From Deinococcus gobiensis I-0 (lineage in GTDB: Bacteria > Deinococcota > Deinococci > Deinococcales > Deinococcaceae), in the NCBI RefSeq assembly GCF_000252445.1, contig NC_017790.1:2524501-2588500 (forward strand): a stretch of 64,000 nucleotides of DNA, written 5' to 3'. Each line of letters starts with the position of its first letter. Position 1 is the stretch's first letter. Below, one piece after another: positions 11,333-22,739 of this stretch. The notes beneath the pieces are model-generated. The model made no database searches, had not been told where the DNA came from, and was given only the letters and a program-made list of their open reading frames with translations. Made by a program: the position numbers and the translations under genes.

Positions 11333-12841
11333 TTACGAGCGGAGGGAGGCCGCCTCAGCGGCCGCCTCGACGAGCGCCTCCAGGCTGGCGGTCCGGGCCA
11401 CGGTGACGCGGGTGAATCCGGCCTCGCGCGCCGCGTCGGCGGTCTGCGGCCCCATCGCCGCGACCGGCAGGCCCAGCGGGTCGAACTCGGCCGAGGCGAG
11501 CGCCGCGAGGTGGCGCGCCGCGCTGCCCGAGGCCAGGGTCACGGCCGCCGCCGTCCCCATGCGCTGCATGGCGTTCTCGGTGGGCTGGGCGGGTTCGGTG
11601 CGGTACAGCTCGGCGCGTTCGTACCGCAGGCCGCGCGCCGCCAGCGCCTCGCCCAGCTCGGCCTCGGCCAGTTGCGAAGTGAGGTGCAGGGTCAGGTCGC
11701 CCGCCGCCGCCGGCAGTTCGGCCCCCAGGTGCCGCGCGCCGGGGGTCGCCGGCACGAAGTCGGCGCGCACCCCCTGGGCTTCCAGGCTGCGCGCCGTGCT
11801 CGGGCCGACCGCCGCAATGCGAACGCCGGCCAGGTGCCGTGCGTCCAGGCCCAGGTTACCCAGGTGCAGGAACAACTCGGTCACGGCCTGGTTGCTGGTG
11901 AGCAGCAGCCACGCCACGCCCGAGAGGTCACGCAGCCGGGCGTGCAGCGCCGCCTCGTCGCCGGTGGGGGCGAAGCGGATCAGGGGCACTTCGAGCACGT
12001 CGGCCCCGGCGGCGCGCAGCAGGTCCGACAGGCCGCTGGAGCCGTCGCGGGTGCGCGTCACGGCGACCGTCCGGCCCGCCAGTGGGCCGCCGCGCGTGGA
12101 CGCGAGGTCGAACCAGCGCAGGGTGTTGCGCAGGCGCACGACCTCGCCCACCACCGTCACGGCGGGGGCCTCCAGACCGGCCTCGCGCACCACGTCCGCG
12201 ATGGTCGCCAGGGTGCCGACCGCTACGCGCTGCTGGGGCGTGGTGCCCCACTGCACGGTGGCGGCCGGGGTCTGGGGGTCACGCCCGGCCGCGATCAGGT
12301 CGGCCGAGATCTGCTCCAGGTTGCGCACGCCCATCAGCAGCAGCAGCGTGTCCACACCCGAGAGGCGCTCGTAGTGCGCGCCGCCCTCCTTGGTGTTGCC
12401 GGTCAGCACGGCGAAGCTGCGCGCGGCCTCGCGGTGGGTGACGGGAATGCCCGCGTAGGCGGGCGCAGCGATGGCGCTGGTCACGCCCGGCACGATCTCG
12501 AAGGGCACGCCGGCCTCGACACAGGCCTCGGCCTCCTCGCCGCCGCGCCCGAAGACGAACACGTCGCCGCCCTTGAGCCGCGCCACCCGCTGGCCGCCGT
12601 TTTCCTGGGCCTTGCGCACCACCAGCGCCGTGATCTGCTCCTGCGAGATGTACTCGGAAAAGCCCTTCTTGCCCACGTAGATGGTCTCGGCCTGGGGGCA
12701 GTGGCGCAGCAGTTCGGGATTGGCGAGGTAGTCGAACAGCACCACGTCCGCCTGGGCGAGCGCCTGCGCCCCGCGCAGGGTCAGCAGGCCCGGATCGCCG
12801 GGGCCGGCACCGATGAGGGACACGAAGGCACGCGAAGTCAT
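11333..12841 (-). CDS. Uroporphyrinogen-III C-methyltransferase fused to uroporphyrinogen-III synthase
   Basis: A 502-residue bifunctional protein. Residues about 1-245 are a SAM-dependent tetrapyrrole methylase (CobA/SUMT): [14 protein letters not shown], then [20 protein letters not shown] and [20 protein letters not shown]. Residues about 262-500 are HemD-like, with [15 protein letters not shown] and [14 protein letters not shown]. HemD closes hydroxymethylbilane to uroporphyrinogen III and CobA methylates it to precorrin-2, so one chain makes and diverts the same intermediate. TAGCCT at 12854-12849 ends 7 nt before ATG 12841. Ninety bases or so separate it from the dehydrogenase gene. Confidence 0.93.
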   Translation of the reverse strand: MTSRAFVSLIGAGPGDPGLLTLRGAQALAQADVVLFDYLANPELLRHCPQAETIYVGKKGFSEYISQEQITALVVRKAQENGGQRVARLKGGDVFVFGRGGEEAEACVEAGVPFEIVPGVTSAIAAPAYAGIPVTHREAARSFAVLTGNTKEGGAHYERLSGVDTLLLLMGVRNLEQISADLIAAGRDPQTPAATVQWGTTPQQRVAVGTLATIADVVREAGLEAPAVTVVGEVVRLRNTLRWFDLASTRGGPLAGRTVAVTRTRDGSSGLSDLLRAAGADVLEVPLIRFAPTGDEAALHARLRDLSGVAWLLLTSNQAVTELFLHLGNLGLDARHLAGVRIAAVGPSTARSLEAQGVRADFVPATPGARHLGAELPAAAGDLTLHLTSQLAEAELGEALAARGLRYERAELYRTEPAQPTENAMQRMGTAAAVTLASGSAARHLAALASAEFDPLGLPVAAMGPQTADAAREAGFTRVTVARTASLEALVEAAAEAASLRS

Positions 12842-12894
12842 GACCCACAGGCTAACGGCCCGGGCGCGGGACATATGCGGGGTAGGGTGGGGCC

Positions 12895-13625
12895 ATGACC
12901 GCGACCCTCCTGCGCCTGGCCCGGGCCGAGGCCGCCGCCCACACCCGTTTCGGCGCCCTGGGGACGGTGGCCCGCTTCGGGCCGCTGGTGGCGGTCGCCA
13001 GCGGACAGCACCTGCCGATAGACACCGCCTGGCATGACGGCACGGGCGCCCCCAGCCCCGACGAGTGGGCCGCCTTCGAGGCCTTCTGCGCGGCGCAGGG
13101 GCAAGCCGCCACGCTGAACCTGCTCTCGCACGCGGCCCCGGCGCTGCTGCCCGACCTGAACGGACGCGGCTACGGGCTGGATTACGTGCTGCACGCCTAC
13201 ACGCACGACTTCGCCCCCCTCCCCCGGCCCCCGGCTGGCCGGTCCACGAGGACCCCGACCCCGGGCGCTGGGCCGCCCTGGCCGCGCAGGGCTTCGGACC
13301 AGGGACGGAGGCGATCATGCGGCTGGTGGCGGGCGTGCCGGGCACGCGGCGCTTCGTGGCGACAGTGGGGGGCGAGGCGGCAGGTACGGGCGCTTACGCC
13401 ACCGAGACGGGTGTCGCGGCGCTGCACGGCACGGCGACGCGGCCCGAGTTCCGGGGCCGGGGCGTGCAGGCGGCGCTGCTCGCCTTCCGGCTGGCGCAGG
13501 CGGCGCGGGAGGGGGCCGACCTCGCCAGCGTATTCGTCACGCCGGGCAGCGGCAGCGAGCGCAACGTGGTCCGCGCGGGCTTCCGGCTGGCCGGCCTGCG
13601 CCTGACCTTTACCCGGCGGAGCTGA
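12895..13625 (+). pseudogene. GNAT-family acetyltransferase, interrupted by a frameshift in a C-rich tract
   Basis: Frame 1 from ATG 12895 encodes a sensible first 105 residues ending at YTHDFAP. The matching second half is in frame 3 and runs to 13625; it holds the acetyl-CoA loop as GTATRPEFRGRGVQAALLAF and a typical FVTPGSGSERNVVRAGF ending. The switch falls in C6-T-C5-GG-C5 at 13214-13232, so one base is missing, or the genome assembly has an indel there. TAGGGT (12883-12888) ends 6 nt before the ATG. A joined product would have about 243 residues. It diverges from the CobA-HemD gene. Confidence 0.7.
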
Positions 13626-13727
13626 GCAACTCGGCGGCCCGCCGCCCCAGCCGCGGGAGCGGGGTGGGCAGGTGGCCGGGCACGAAAAAGGCGGTCAGGG
13701 CGGTCCTGGCTGTCGGCCGAGGCCTAC

Positions 13728-13928
13728 TCACCCTGGCAGACCCCCTGGGACAGGACCGTAGAGCTGCAAGACCTGTCGCCGCCACCCACCCGGCTCAGGC
13801 AGCTCGGCCGCCAGGACCCTCAGGCCGGTGTCCTCGAGCACCTCACGGCGCGGGGGGTCGGGCAGCGCCCCACCCGGCTCGCCGATTTCGGCAGAAAAGC
13901 CCCAGTGCGTGCCCCCGACCTGCCGCAT
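13728..13928 (-). pseudogene. Short Nudix-like remnant
   Basis: A 66-codon open frame contains GGALPDPPRREVLEDTGL, which resembles the second half of a Nudix box (REVxEExG) but lacks the first Glu and the usual spacing. The upstream frame closes within a few codons of the first ATG. The rest of 13626-14005 holds nothing I can support. I read it as the scrap of a decayed Nudix hydrolase gene, but a chance frame in high-GC DNA is possible. Confidence 0.3.
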
Positions 13929-14005
13929 GGGCAGCGCCCCTCCGGCCGCGTGCCTTCAGGGCCTGGAGCCCACATATATCGCCCTTCGTCGTCGAGGGAG
14001 GAGGC

Positions 14006-14899
14006 TCACTCATCGGACGCACTCCGGACGGCGTCCAGGACCGCCGCGCAGACCGCATCCTGCACGAGCGCCGAGAGCAGCAGCGGGTCGGCGGCCGGGG
14101 CCTCACCGCTACTCAGCACGAAAGCGCTGTCGCCGTCCCAGGGCGTGTGGCTCGGCCGGATGACCCGTGCCAGGGCCGTCTGGGCCGCGTCCGCGAGGCG
14201 GCGGCACTCTGCCTTGCTCAGCGCGTGGGCGGTGGCGACCGCGATCAGGGTGGTGTGTTCGCCACTGCGCAGTTGCGCGCTGCCCCCTCCTGGCCCCACC
14301 CCCGGCCCCACCAGCACCTGCCCCTTACCGTCCACCACATCCCCCACCGGGTTCACGACCGCCACGGCCCCGACCGCCACCCCCGCGCGTTCCAGGTACG
14401 TACTGCCCAGGCCACCGGGGGCGGCCCGCGCCGGTCCCAGGTACTTGCCTGCCGTCGCGCCCGTACCCGCGCCGACCCGGCCGCGCGCCACCGCCCGCCC
14501 GGTGGCCCCACGGGCGGCGAGTTCGCCCTCGCGCTCGCCGGGGCGGGCCTGCGCGCTGCCCACCCCGAGATCGTAGATGACGGCCGCCGGGACGATGGGC
14601 ACGCGGCCAGCCGCCGTCTCGACCCCCACACCCGCCTCCTCCAGCACGCGCATGACGCCGCTCGCCGCCGCGAGGCCGAAGGCGCTACCGCCCGTGAGCA
14701 GCAGGGCGTGGACCCGCTCGACCTGCTTTTCGGGGGCCAGCAGCACCCCCTCGCGCGTGCCGGGGCTGGGCCCCAGGAACGACGCCGAGGCGACCGCTCC
14801 CTGCGGCGGGCACAGGATCACGGTGCAGCCGGTGCGGCCCACGGGGTCGGTCCAGTGGCCCACCCGGAATCCGGGCACGGCGGTCAGGGTGGTGTTCAT
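14006..14899 (-). CDS. P1 family peptidase (DmpA/L-aminopeptidase D-esterase type, S58)
   Basis: 297 residues, an N-terminal-nucleophile hydrolase that cuts itself into two chains. The start VPGFRVGHWTD, the segment LLLTGGSAFGLAAASGVMR, GAGTGATAGKYLG and EHTTLIAVATAHALSKAEC follow the family; in relatives the self-cleavage site falls just before a Ser/Thr in the last of these. Members are aminopeptidases or beta-peptidyl aminopeptidases with varied substrates. CAGACT ends 6 nt before ATG 14899 and overlaps a perfect palindrome, which suggests repression at the promoter. Confidence 0.88.
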   Translation of the reverse strand: MNTTLTAVPGFRVGHWTDPVGRTGCTVILCPPQGAVASASFLGPSPGTREGVLLAPEKQVERVHALLLTGGSAFGLAAASGVMRVLEEAGVGVETAAGRVPIVPAAVIYDLGVGSAQARPGEREGELAARGATGRAVARGRVGAGTGATAGKYLGPARAAPGGLGSTYLERAGVAVGAVAVVNPVGDVVDGKGQVLVGPGVGPGGGSAQLRSGEHTTLIAVATAHALSKAECRRLADAAQTALARVIRPSHTPWDGDSAFVLSSGEAPAADPLLLSALVQDAVCAAVLDAVRSASDE

Positions 14900-14906
14900 G
14901 AAGGCA

Positions 14907-14921
14907 GTCTGTCAGACAGAC
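14907..14921. promoter_or_regulatory. 15-bp palindrome over the P1 peptidase promoter
   Basis: GTCTGTCAGACAGAC is a perfect inverted repeat with one central base. It overlaps the probable -10 (CAGACT on the minus strand) of the P1 peptidase gene, where a bound repressor would block RNA polymerase. Confidence 0.5.
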
Positions 14922-14971
14922 CGTCATGGCCAGCCCCGCCACCAGGACGGAGCCGGCCGCGACGCGCCGCC

Positions 14972-15640
<669 letters not shown>

Positions 15641-15679
15641 TGCGGCCCTATGTTCTCCTGACTGGTGAGAGTTGGCGGG

Positions 15680-15701
15680 CGTCCGGACGGATCTCCGGAC
15701 G
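15680..15701. promoter_or_regulatory. Inverted repeat upstream of the orphan response regulator
   Basis: CGTCCGGA (15680-15687) and TCCGGACG (15694-15701) are exact complements separated by 6 bp, 40 bp before the regulator start. It could be an operator or a 5'-UTR hairpin. No strong -10/-35 pair is visible nearby. Confidence 0.4.
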
Positions 15702-15873
15702 TCCAGGCCTCCACCAGGCGGCAGAGGTGAAACGGAAATTAGAGCCATCCTAGGGGCCAGGACTGGTTCGGGCACGCCACGGCGGTTCATCTTTTTTTAA
15801 CACCGGCCTATGCCGCGCCCCCAACGTGCCCCGCCCCCTGCGCTAGACTCGCCCGCATACTCAAGGAGGCACC

Positions 15874-16236
15874 ATGAGCGTGACGGCATTTATCGGACGG
15901 GCCTTGCTGGCGAGCATCTTCATCAAGAACGGATACGACCACCTGCAAAACCCCGACTACATCGTGCGCGCCGCGCGCGGGGCCGAAGTTCCCGAGCCGG
16001 AACTGGCGGTCAAGGTCAACAGCGCCGTGATGCTGGGCGCGGGCACCATGCTGGCGCTGGGCGTCGCGCCGGGCCTCGCGGGCACCGCCCTGGCCGCGAG
16101 CCTGATTCCGACCACCGTGGTCGGCCATCCCTTCTGGGACAAGCAGGGCGCCGAGCGCCAGCAGCAGCAGATCCATTTCCTCAAGAACCTCGCGCTGTTC
16201 GGCGCGCTCCTGGCCGTTTCGGGCCGCCGCCGCTGA
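15874..16236 (+). CDS. DoxX-family membrane protein
   Basis: 120 residues with four hydrophobic segments (about 3-20, 50-66, 68-86, 102-116), the DoxX/DoxD arrangement. MSVTAFIGRALLASIFIKNG is a typical start of the family. The start is secure: AAGGAGG lies 6 bases before the ATG. DoxX-like proteins are redox-linked membrane proteins of mostly unknown role. It is monocistronic and convergent with ftsH. Confidence 0.85.
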   Translation: MSVTAFIGRALLASIFIKNGYDHLQNPDYIVRAARGAEVPEPELAVKVNSAVMLGAGTMLALGVAPGLAGTALAASLIPTTVVGHPFWDKQGAERQQQQIHFLKNLALFGALLAVSGRRR

Positions 16237-16244
16237 GACGGCCG

Positions 16245-16283
16245 GGGGGCGGGCCGCAGCGGCCAGAGCTGCGGGCCGCCCCC
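16245..16283. terminator. Hairpin between convergent doxX-like gene and ftsH
   Basis: Arms 16245-16259 and 16269-16283 pair at 14 of 15 positions around a 9-base loop. It lies between two converging genes and has only a short T stretch on the plus side (CCTTTA), so it can serve both directions. Confidence 0.65.
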
Positions 16284-16291
16284 GCCTTTAC

Positions 16292-18184
<1,893 letters not shown>

Positions 18185-18334
18185 GCGCCATGCTACCCCC
18201 GGCCCCGCGCGCGCAACCGTGGGCGGCGGCGGGTTGTCTCGGTGTCCGCTGCCCCGCCGCCCGCGTCCCGTTTCGTAAATTGTGAGACAGCCGACCCTCA
18301 GAGTTCCGTCAGGCCCCGCCGGTACACTCCGGAT

Positions 18335-18832
18335 ATGCGTAGCGCCTTCGTGTCGGTCCTGCTCCTCGGCTCCCTGGGCCTGAGCGCGTGTACGGTCAAT
18401 GTCCGCTCCAACACCGGTCTGAGCGGCAGCGGCAGCAACCTCATCACCCGCCTCACGCCCGACCGGGGCGAGGGCGCGACCTACGTGGTCGGCGAGCCGG
18501 TGCAGTTCAGCGTGACCGTGCGCACCCCCGGCTACCTGACCCTGGTGGCCCTGAACCCCAGCGGCTACGCCTCGCCGCTCGTCCAGAACGCCTATGTGGG
18601 CGCGGGCACCACCACCTTCCCGCGCGTGCAGGACGGGGCGACCTACAACGTCGCCGCGCCGCGCGGCCTCCAGCGCGTGCGCGCCATCTTCACCCGTGTG
18701 CGCCCCACCGCCGACCTCGTGTTCAGCGGCGTGTACGACGGCCAGCGCTGGAACGGCGCGACCGAGACCTACCTCCAGCCCTATGCGGTCGCCGACCGCG
18801 ACGTGCAGGAAACCTACATCTACATCCGCTGA
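18335..18832 (+). CDS. DUF4384-type lipoprotein
   Basis: 165 residues. A lipoprotein signal (MRSAFVSVLLLGSLGLSAC) ends in lipobox LSAC, with Cys19 as lipid site. The mature part, with EGATYVVGEPVQFSVTVRTP and a Y-L-x-L-V core followed by PNP-like turns and a final ETYIYIR, fits DUF4384, an Ig-like domain of surface proteins. TACACT (18323-18328) ends 6 nt before the ATG. It is divergent from ftsH. Function unknown. Confidence 0.8.
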   Translation: MRSAFVSVLLLGSLGLSACTVNVRSNTGLSGSGSNLITRLTPDRGEGATYVVGEPVQFSVTVRTPGYLTLVALNPSGYASPLVQNAYVGAGTTTFPRVQDGATYNVAAPRGLQRVRAIFTRVRPTADLVFSGVYDGQRWNGATETYLQPYAVADRDVQETYIYIR

Positions 18833-18912
18833 GGTCCGGGAGGGGCGCGGTGGAGTCCGGGGCTGACCCGGCTCCACCGCGCCTGCCCTTTGCGCTGCTC
18901 TACCCTGGGGCC

Positions 18913-19281
18913 ATGACCCTGCCCGGCTCCGACGCTCCCCCCCTGACCTTCGAGGCCGCCCGGCAACGGGTAGACGCCTACATCTCGCAGTTCAAGGAGG
19001 GCTATTTCCCGCCCCTGCTCATGCTGGCCCGGCTGACCGAGGAAACCGGCGAGGTCGCGCGGGTGATCGCCCACCAGAACGGCAAGACGCCCAAGCCCGG
19101 CGAGGATGCGGGCGACCTGGAACTGGAACTCGCCGACCTGCTGTTCGTGATGCTGTGCATGGCGAACGAACGCGGCGTGAGCCTGGAACGCGGCTTCGCA
19201 CGCATGATGGACAAGGTCGAGACCCGCGACGCCGACCGCTGGACGCGCAAGGAGCCGCCGCAGACGGAGGTGACCGGGTGA
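18913..19281 (+). CDS. MazG-like nucleotide pyrophosphohydrolase
   Basis: 122 residues, all-alpha NTP pyrophosphatase fold. The metal-binding pair is visible as EETGEVARV (EExxE) near residue 39 and ELELADLLF (ExxD) near 75. Such enzymes hydrolyse house-cleaning (d)NTPs to the monophosphate and pyrophosphate. TACCCT (18901-18906) ends 6 nt before the ATG. The next gene starts within its stop codon (GTGA), so they form a two-gene unit. Confidence 0.85.
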   Translation: MTLPGSDAPPLTFEAARQRVDAYISQFKEGYFPPLLMLARLTEETGEVARVIAHQNGKTPKPGEDAGDLELELADLLFVMLCMANERGVSLERGFARMMDKVETRDADRWTRKEPPQTEVTG

Positions 19282-19814
19282 GCGCCCCCGACCCCCGCTT
19301 TCCCCCGGAACGTTATCCCCTCGGGCCGATGCCCACGCCGCTGACCCTGTCGCCCGGAGAGCGCGCCGCCGCCCTGGACGCCCTGCGGGCCCTTCCCGCC
19401 GAGTTGCGCGCCGCCGTCTCGGGCCTGGACGCCGCCGGGCTGGACACCCCCTACCGCGAGGGCGGCTGGACGGTGCGGCAGGTCGTGCACCACGTCGCCG
19501 ACAGCCACATGAACGCCCACGTCCGGCTCAAACTGGCGCTGACCGAGACCGACCCCGTCATCAAGCCCTACGAGGAGCACCTGTGGGCCGGGCTGCCCGA
19601 CTCGGCGCTGCCGCCGGAGGTCAGCCTGGACCTGCTGGACGCGCTGCACGCGCGCCTCGTGCCGGTCTTTGCCGGCGTCACCGACTGGGCGCGGCCCTGG
19701 ACCCACCCCGCGAGCGGCCGGTGGACGCTGGACACCCTGCTCGCCATGTACGCGTGGCACGGCCGCCACCACACCGCGCAGATCACGGGACTGCGCGGGC
19801 GGCTGGCGCCCTAG
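19278..19814 (+). CDS. DinB/YfiT-family protein
   Basis: 178 residues, four-helix DinB_2 fold. The three metal-ligand His sites of the YfiT group are recognisable: [13 protein letters not shown] near 73 and [10 protein letters not shown] near 158. The N-terminus ([13 protein letters not shown]) resembles YfiT, a metal-dependent hydrolase or bacillithiol transferase. GTG 19278 overlaps the stop of the MazG-like gene, so translation is coupled. Biochemical role is uncertain; Deinococcus does use bacillithiol, which makes thiol transfer plausible. Confidence 0.82.
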   Translation: MSAPDPRFPPERYPLGPMPTPLTLSPGERAAALDALRALPAELRAAVSGLDAAGLDTPYREGGWTVRQVVHHVADSHMNAHVRLKLALTETDPVIKPYEEHLWAGLPDSALPPEVSLDLLDALHARLVPVFAGVTDWARPWTHPASGRWTLDTLLAMYAWHGRHHTAQITGLRGRLAP

Positions 19815-19820
19815 CCCCCC

Positions 19821-21209
19821 TCAGAGGATCTTGCCGGGGTTGAGCAGGCCCTGCGGGTCGAGCAGCTCCTTGAGATCGCGCATCAGGCCCAGCGCCCCGG
19901 CATGTTCCTGCGCCACGTAGGCGCGCTTGTGCAGGCCCACGCCGTGCTCGCCGCTGCACGTGCCGCCCAGTTCCAGCGTGCGGGTGGTCATGCGGTCGTA
20001 TACCCCCCGGATGCTGGCCCAGGTGGCGTCGTCGTCCGGGTGGGCATGGAACAGCACATGGAAGTTGCCGTCCCCGACATGGCCCAGGATGCTGGCATGC
20101 AGCCCCGCCGCGTCGGCCTCGGCGCGCGTGAAGGCGATGATCTCGGGCAGGCGGTGCAGCGGCACGCACAGGTCGGTGCTCAGGCGGGCGTGGTCGGGAT
20201 ACAGCGCGCACATCGCGTAATACGAGTGGTGGCGGGCCTCCCAGATCTCGGCGCGCTCGGCGGCGCTGCGGGCGGTCGCCAGCCCCCGGCCCCCGGCGTC
20301 CCGGCACAGTTCGGCGCACAGTTCCAGCGCTTCGGCCAGGGCGACCTCGCTGGGCGAGGCGAGTTCGATCCACAGGGTCGGGGCCTCGGGGTAACTTGCA
20401 CCTTTATGCACGTTGACCGCATGAATCTCGTGCTCGTCGATGAGTTCGAGCCGCTCGGGTTGCAGCGCCGCCCCCATGATGCCCACCGCGCAGGCCGCCG
20501 CGTCCTCGATGCGCCCGAAATTGCAGCGCAGCACGACCAGATGCGCCGGGAGGGGATGCAGCTTGACCGTCAGCTCGGTGATGATCCCCAGCGTGCCCTC
20601 GGCCCCGATGAACAGGTGGCGCAGGTCGTAGCCGGCGCTGCTCTTGCGCGCCTTGCTGCCCACCCGGATGACCCGGCCGTCCATGAGGGCCACGCGCATC
20701 TCCAGCACGTTGTCGCGCATGGTGCCGTACTTCACGGCCGCCGTACCCGAGGCGTTGGTGCTCGCCATACCGCCCAGGGTGGCCTCCGCGCCCGGGTCCA
20801 CCGGAAAGAACAGGCCCTGTGAACGCACCTGCCGGTTGAGTTCCGGGTAGGTCACGCCCGGCTGCACCGTCGCCTGAAAGCCGCCGGGATGCACCTCCAG
20901 CACGCGGTTCAGGCCGGTGACGTCCAGCGAGAGGCCGCCCGCGACCGGCACGACCTGGCCCTCCAGGCTGCTGCCGGCCGCAAAAGGCACGACCGGAAAG
21001 CCGTGCTCGCGCGCCAGCCCCAGGGCGTCCACCACATCCGACTCCGAGGCGGCGAACAGCACCGCCCCCGGCAGGGCGAAGTCCAGGCGGCTCTCGTCGC
21101 GGCCGTGCGCCTCCAGGACGGCGGGCGCGGTCGAGAGCGCCCCTCCGAAACGGGCGTGCAGGGCGCCCAGGGCGGCGGAGGTCAGGCCAGCGGTCAGGGG
21201 GGCAGTCAC
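19821..21209 (-). CDS. FAD-binding D-2-hydroxy acid dehydrogenase (D-lactate dehydrogenase/GlcD type)
   Basis: 462 residues of the PCMH-type flavoprotein family. The FAD domain shows PVVPFAAGSSLEGQ, DPGAEATLGGMASTNASGT and IGAEGTLGIITE; the cap domain ends with GHVGDGNFHVLF and SGEHGVGLHKR, the metal/substrate signatures of D-lactate or D-2-hydroxyacid dehydrogenases. It oxidises a D-2-hydroxy acid to the 2-oxo acid and passes electrons to a carrier. GTG 21209 lies 8 nt after TATACT. It diverges from the amino-acid importer, whose operon ends with an L-type hydroxy-acid oxidase. Confidence 0.9.
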   Translation of the reverse strand: MTAPLTAGLTSAALGALHARFGGALSTAPAVLEAHGRDESRLDFALPGAVLFAASESDVVDALGLAREHGFPVVPFAAGSSLEGQVVPVAGGLSLDVTGLNRVLEVHPGGFQATVQPGVTYPELNRQVRSQGLFFPVDPGAEATLGGMASTNASGTAAVKYGTMRDNVLEMRVALMDGRVIRVGSKARKSSAGYDLRHLFIGAEGTLGIITELTVKLHPLPAHLVVLRCNFGRIEDAAACAVGIMGAALQPERLELIDEHEIHAVNVHKGASYPEAPTLWIELASPSEVALAEALELCAELCRDAGGRGLATARSAAERAEIWEARHHSYYAMCALYPDHARLSTDLCVPLHRLPEIIAFTRAEADAAGLHASILGHVGDGNFHVLFHAHPDDDATWASIRGVYDRMTTRTLELGGTCSGEHGVGLHKRAYVAQEHAGALGLMRDLKELLDPQGLLNPGKIL

Positions 21210-21331
21210 GGTGGGGCAGTATAGGCCAGCCGGAGTCTACCGGGTTGATTTCTATGCAACCTCGTCTTACGCTGCCGCATAAGTTTGCACGGCGTCTCCC
21301 CCGCCCGCGCGGCACGCCCGGAGGTTTTCCC

Positions 21332-22081
21332 ATGAACAAGACCCTTGCCCTGACCGCCCTCGCCCTCCTCGCCCCGGCCCTCCTGACCTCCGCGCAGGCC
21401 CAGAGCTGCGTCGCCAACGCCAAGGCCAACGGCCTGACGGTCGTGACCAGCCCCGACTACCCGCCCTTCGAGTCGCTCGACAGCAGCAACAAGGTGGTCG
21501 GCTTCGACATCGACCTGATCAACGCGGTGGCCCGCCAGATGGGCGTCAAGGTCAACCTCGTCTCGCAGAGCTTCGACGGCCTGATTCCCAGCCTGCTCGC
21601 CAAGAAGGCCGACGTGGTCGCCTCGGGCCTGACCATCACCGAGGAGCGCAAGAAGAGCGTGGCCTTCTCGCTGCCCTACATCTCGGGACCGAACGCCATC
21701 GTGGTGCGCAAGGAGACGACCGACATCAAGAAGCTCGGCGACCTCGCGGGCAAGACGGTCGCCGTGCAGCTCGGCACCGCGCAGGAGAAGCTGGTGAGCG
21801 GGGTGAAGGGCGCCAACGTCAAGGCCTTCAACCTCTACACCGACGCCGCGCTGGCGGTGCAGACCCGGCAGGCCAACGCCCTGGTGCTGCACAAGGTGGT
21901 CGCCAACAGCTTCGTGAAGGTGTACCCCGACCTCAAGATCGTGGCGACCCTGGGCTCGCTGAACACGGCCTTCGCCGTGCGCAAGGACTGCGGCGACCTG
22001 ACCAACCGCATGAACGCCGCCCTCATTGAGGTGCGCAAGTCCGGCGAACTCGACCGCCTGGTCGGCAAGTGGTTCAAGTAA
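21332..22081 (+). CDS. Amino-acid ABC transporter substrate-binding protein (family 3)
   Basis: 249 residues. Signal peptide MNKTLALTALALLAPALLTS with cleavage expected after AQA. The mature part has the family-3 pattern: VVTSPDYPPFESLDSSNKVV, GFDIDLINAVA, DVVASGLTITEERKK and VAVQLGTAQEK. Start at ATG 21332, with GGAGG 7 bases upstream; TTGATT (21245-21250) and TACGCT (21268-21273) are spaced 17 bp as a possible promoter. First gene of an importer, regulator and catabolic unit. Polar amino acid is the likely ligand class; identity unknown. Confidence 0.92.
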   Translation: MNKTLALTALALLAPALLTSAQAQSCVANAKANGLTVVTSPDYPPFESLDSSNKVVGFDIDLINAVARQMGVKVNLVSQSFDGLIPSLLAKKADVVASGLTITEERKKSVAFSLPYISGPNAIVVRKETTDIKKLGDLAGKTVAVQLGTAQEKLVSGVKGANVKAFNLYTDAALAVQTRQANALVLHKVVANSFVKVYPDLKIVATLGSLNTAFAVRKDCGDLTNRMNAALIEVRKSGELDRLVGKWFK

Positions 22082-22085
22082 GCCG

Positions 22086-22739
22086 GTGGATTTCAGTCTG
22101 ATCCGCGACAACCTGCCCTTCTTGCTGCAAGGGGCGGGCATGACGGTCAAGATCACGGCGCTCTCGCTCGTGGCCGGGGTGGTGCTGGGCACGCTGGTCG
22201 CGCTGGCCCGGCTCTCGCCGCTGCGCTGGCTCTCGGCGCTGGCGGTGGCGTACATCGAACTGATCCGGGGCACGCCGCTGCTCGTGCAGATCTTCCTGAT
22301 CTTCTTCGGGCTGCCGCAGCTGCTCGAACGGCCCATCAACGAGTTCGCGGCGGGCGTGATCGCCTTTTCGATCAATTCCAGCGCCTACGTCGCGGAGATC
22401 GTGCGCGCCGGGATTCAGGGCGTGGCGCGCGGCCAGTCCGAGGCGTCGCTGTCGCTGGGTTTCTCGCCCACCGAGACGTTGCGCTACATCGTGCTGCCCC
22501 AGGCGTTCACGCGCACGCTGCCCCCGCTGGTCAACGAGGCCATCAGCCTCCTGAAGAACTCCTCGCTGCTCTCGGCCATCTCCATCGTGGAACTGACCCG
22601 CAGCGGGCAGCTCGTCGCCAGCCGCACCTTCCGGCCCTTCGAGATGTACCTCGCCGTGTCGCTGCTGTACCTCGCCATGACGCTGCTCCTGAGCTTCGTC
22701 GCCAACCGCCTGGAAAAACGCTGGCAGGTCCGGCCATGA
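22086..22739 (+). CDS. Amino-acid ABC transporter permease (HisM/GlnP type)
   Basis: 217 residues, five predicted transmembrane segments, with the ATPase-contact loop EASLSLGFSPTETLRYIVLPQA and the early motif YIELIRGTPLLVQIFLIFFG that defines polar amino-acid permeases. GTG 22086 follows the binding-protein stop by 4 bases. Its stop overlaps the ATG of the next gene (ATGA). Confidence 0.93.
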   Translation: MDFSLIRDNLPFLLQGAGMTVKITALSLVAGVVLGTLVALARLSPLRWLSALAVAYIELIRGTPLLVQIFLIFFGLPQLLERPINEFAAGVIAFSINSSAYVAEIVRAGIQGVARGQSEASLSLGFSPTETLRYIVLPQAFTRTLPPLVNEAISLLKNSSLLSAISIVELTRSGQLVASRTFRPFEMYLAVSLLYLAMTLLLSFVANRLEKRWQVRP

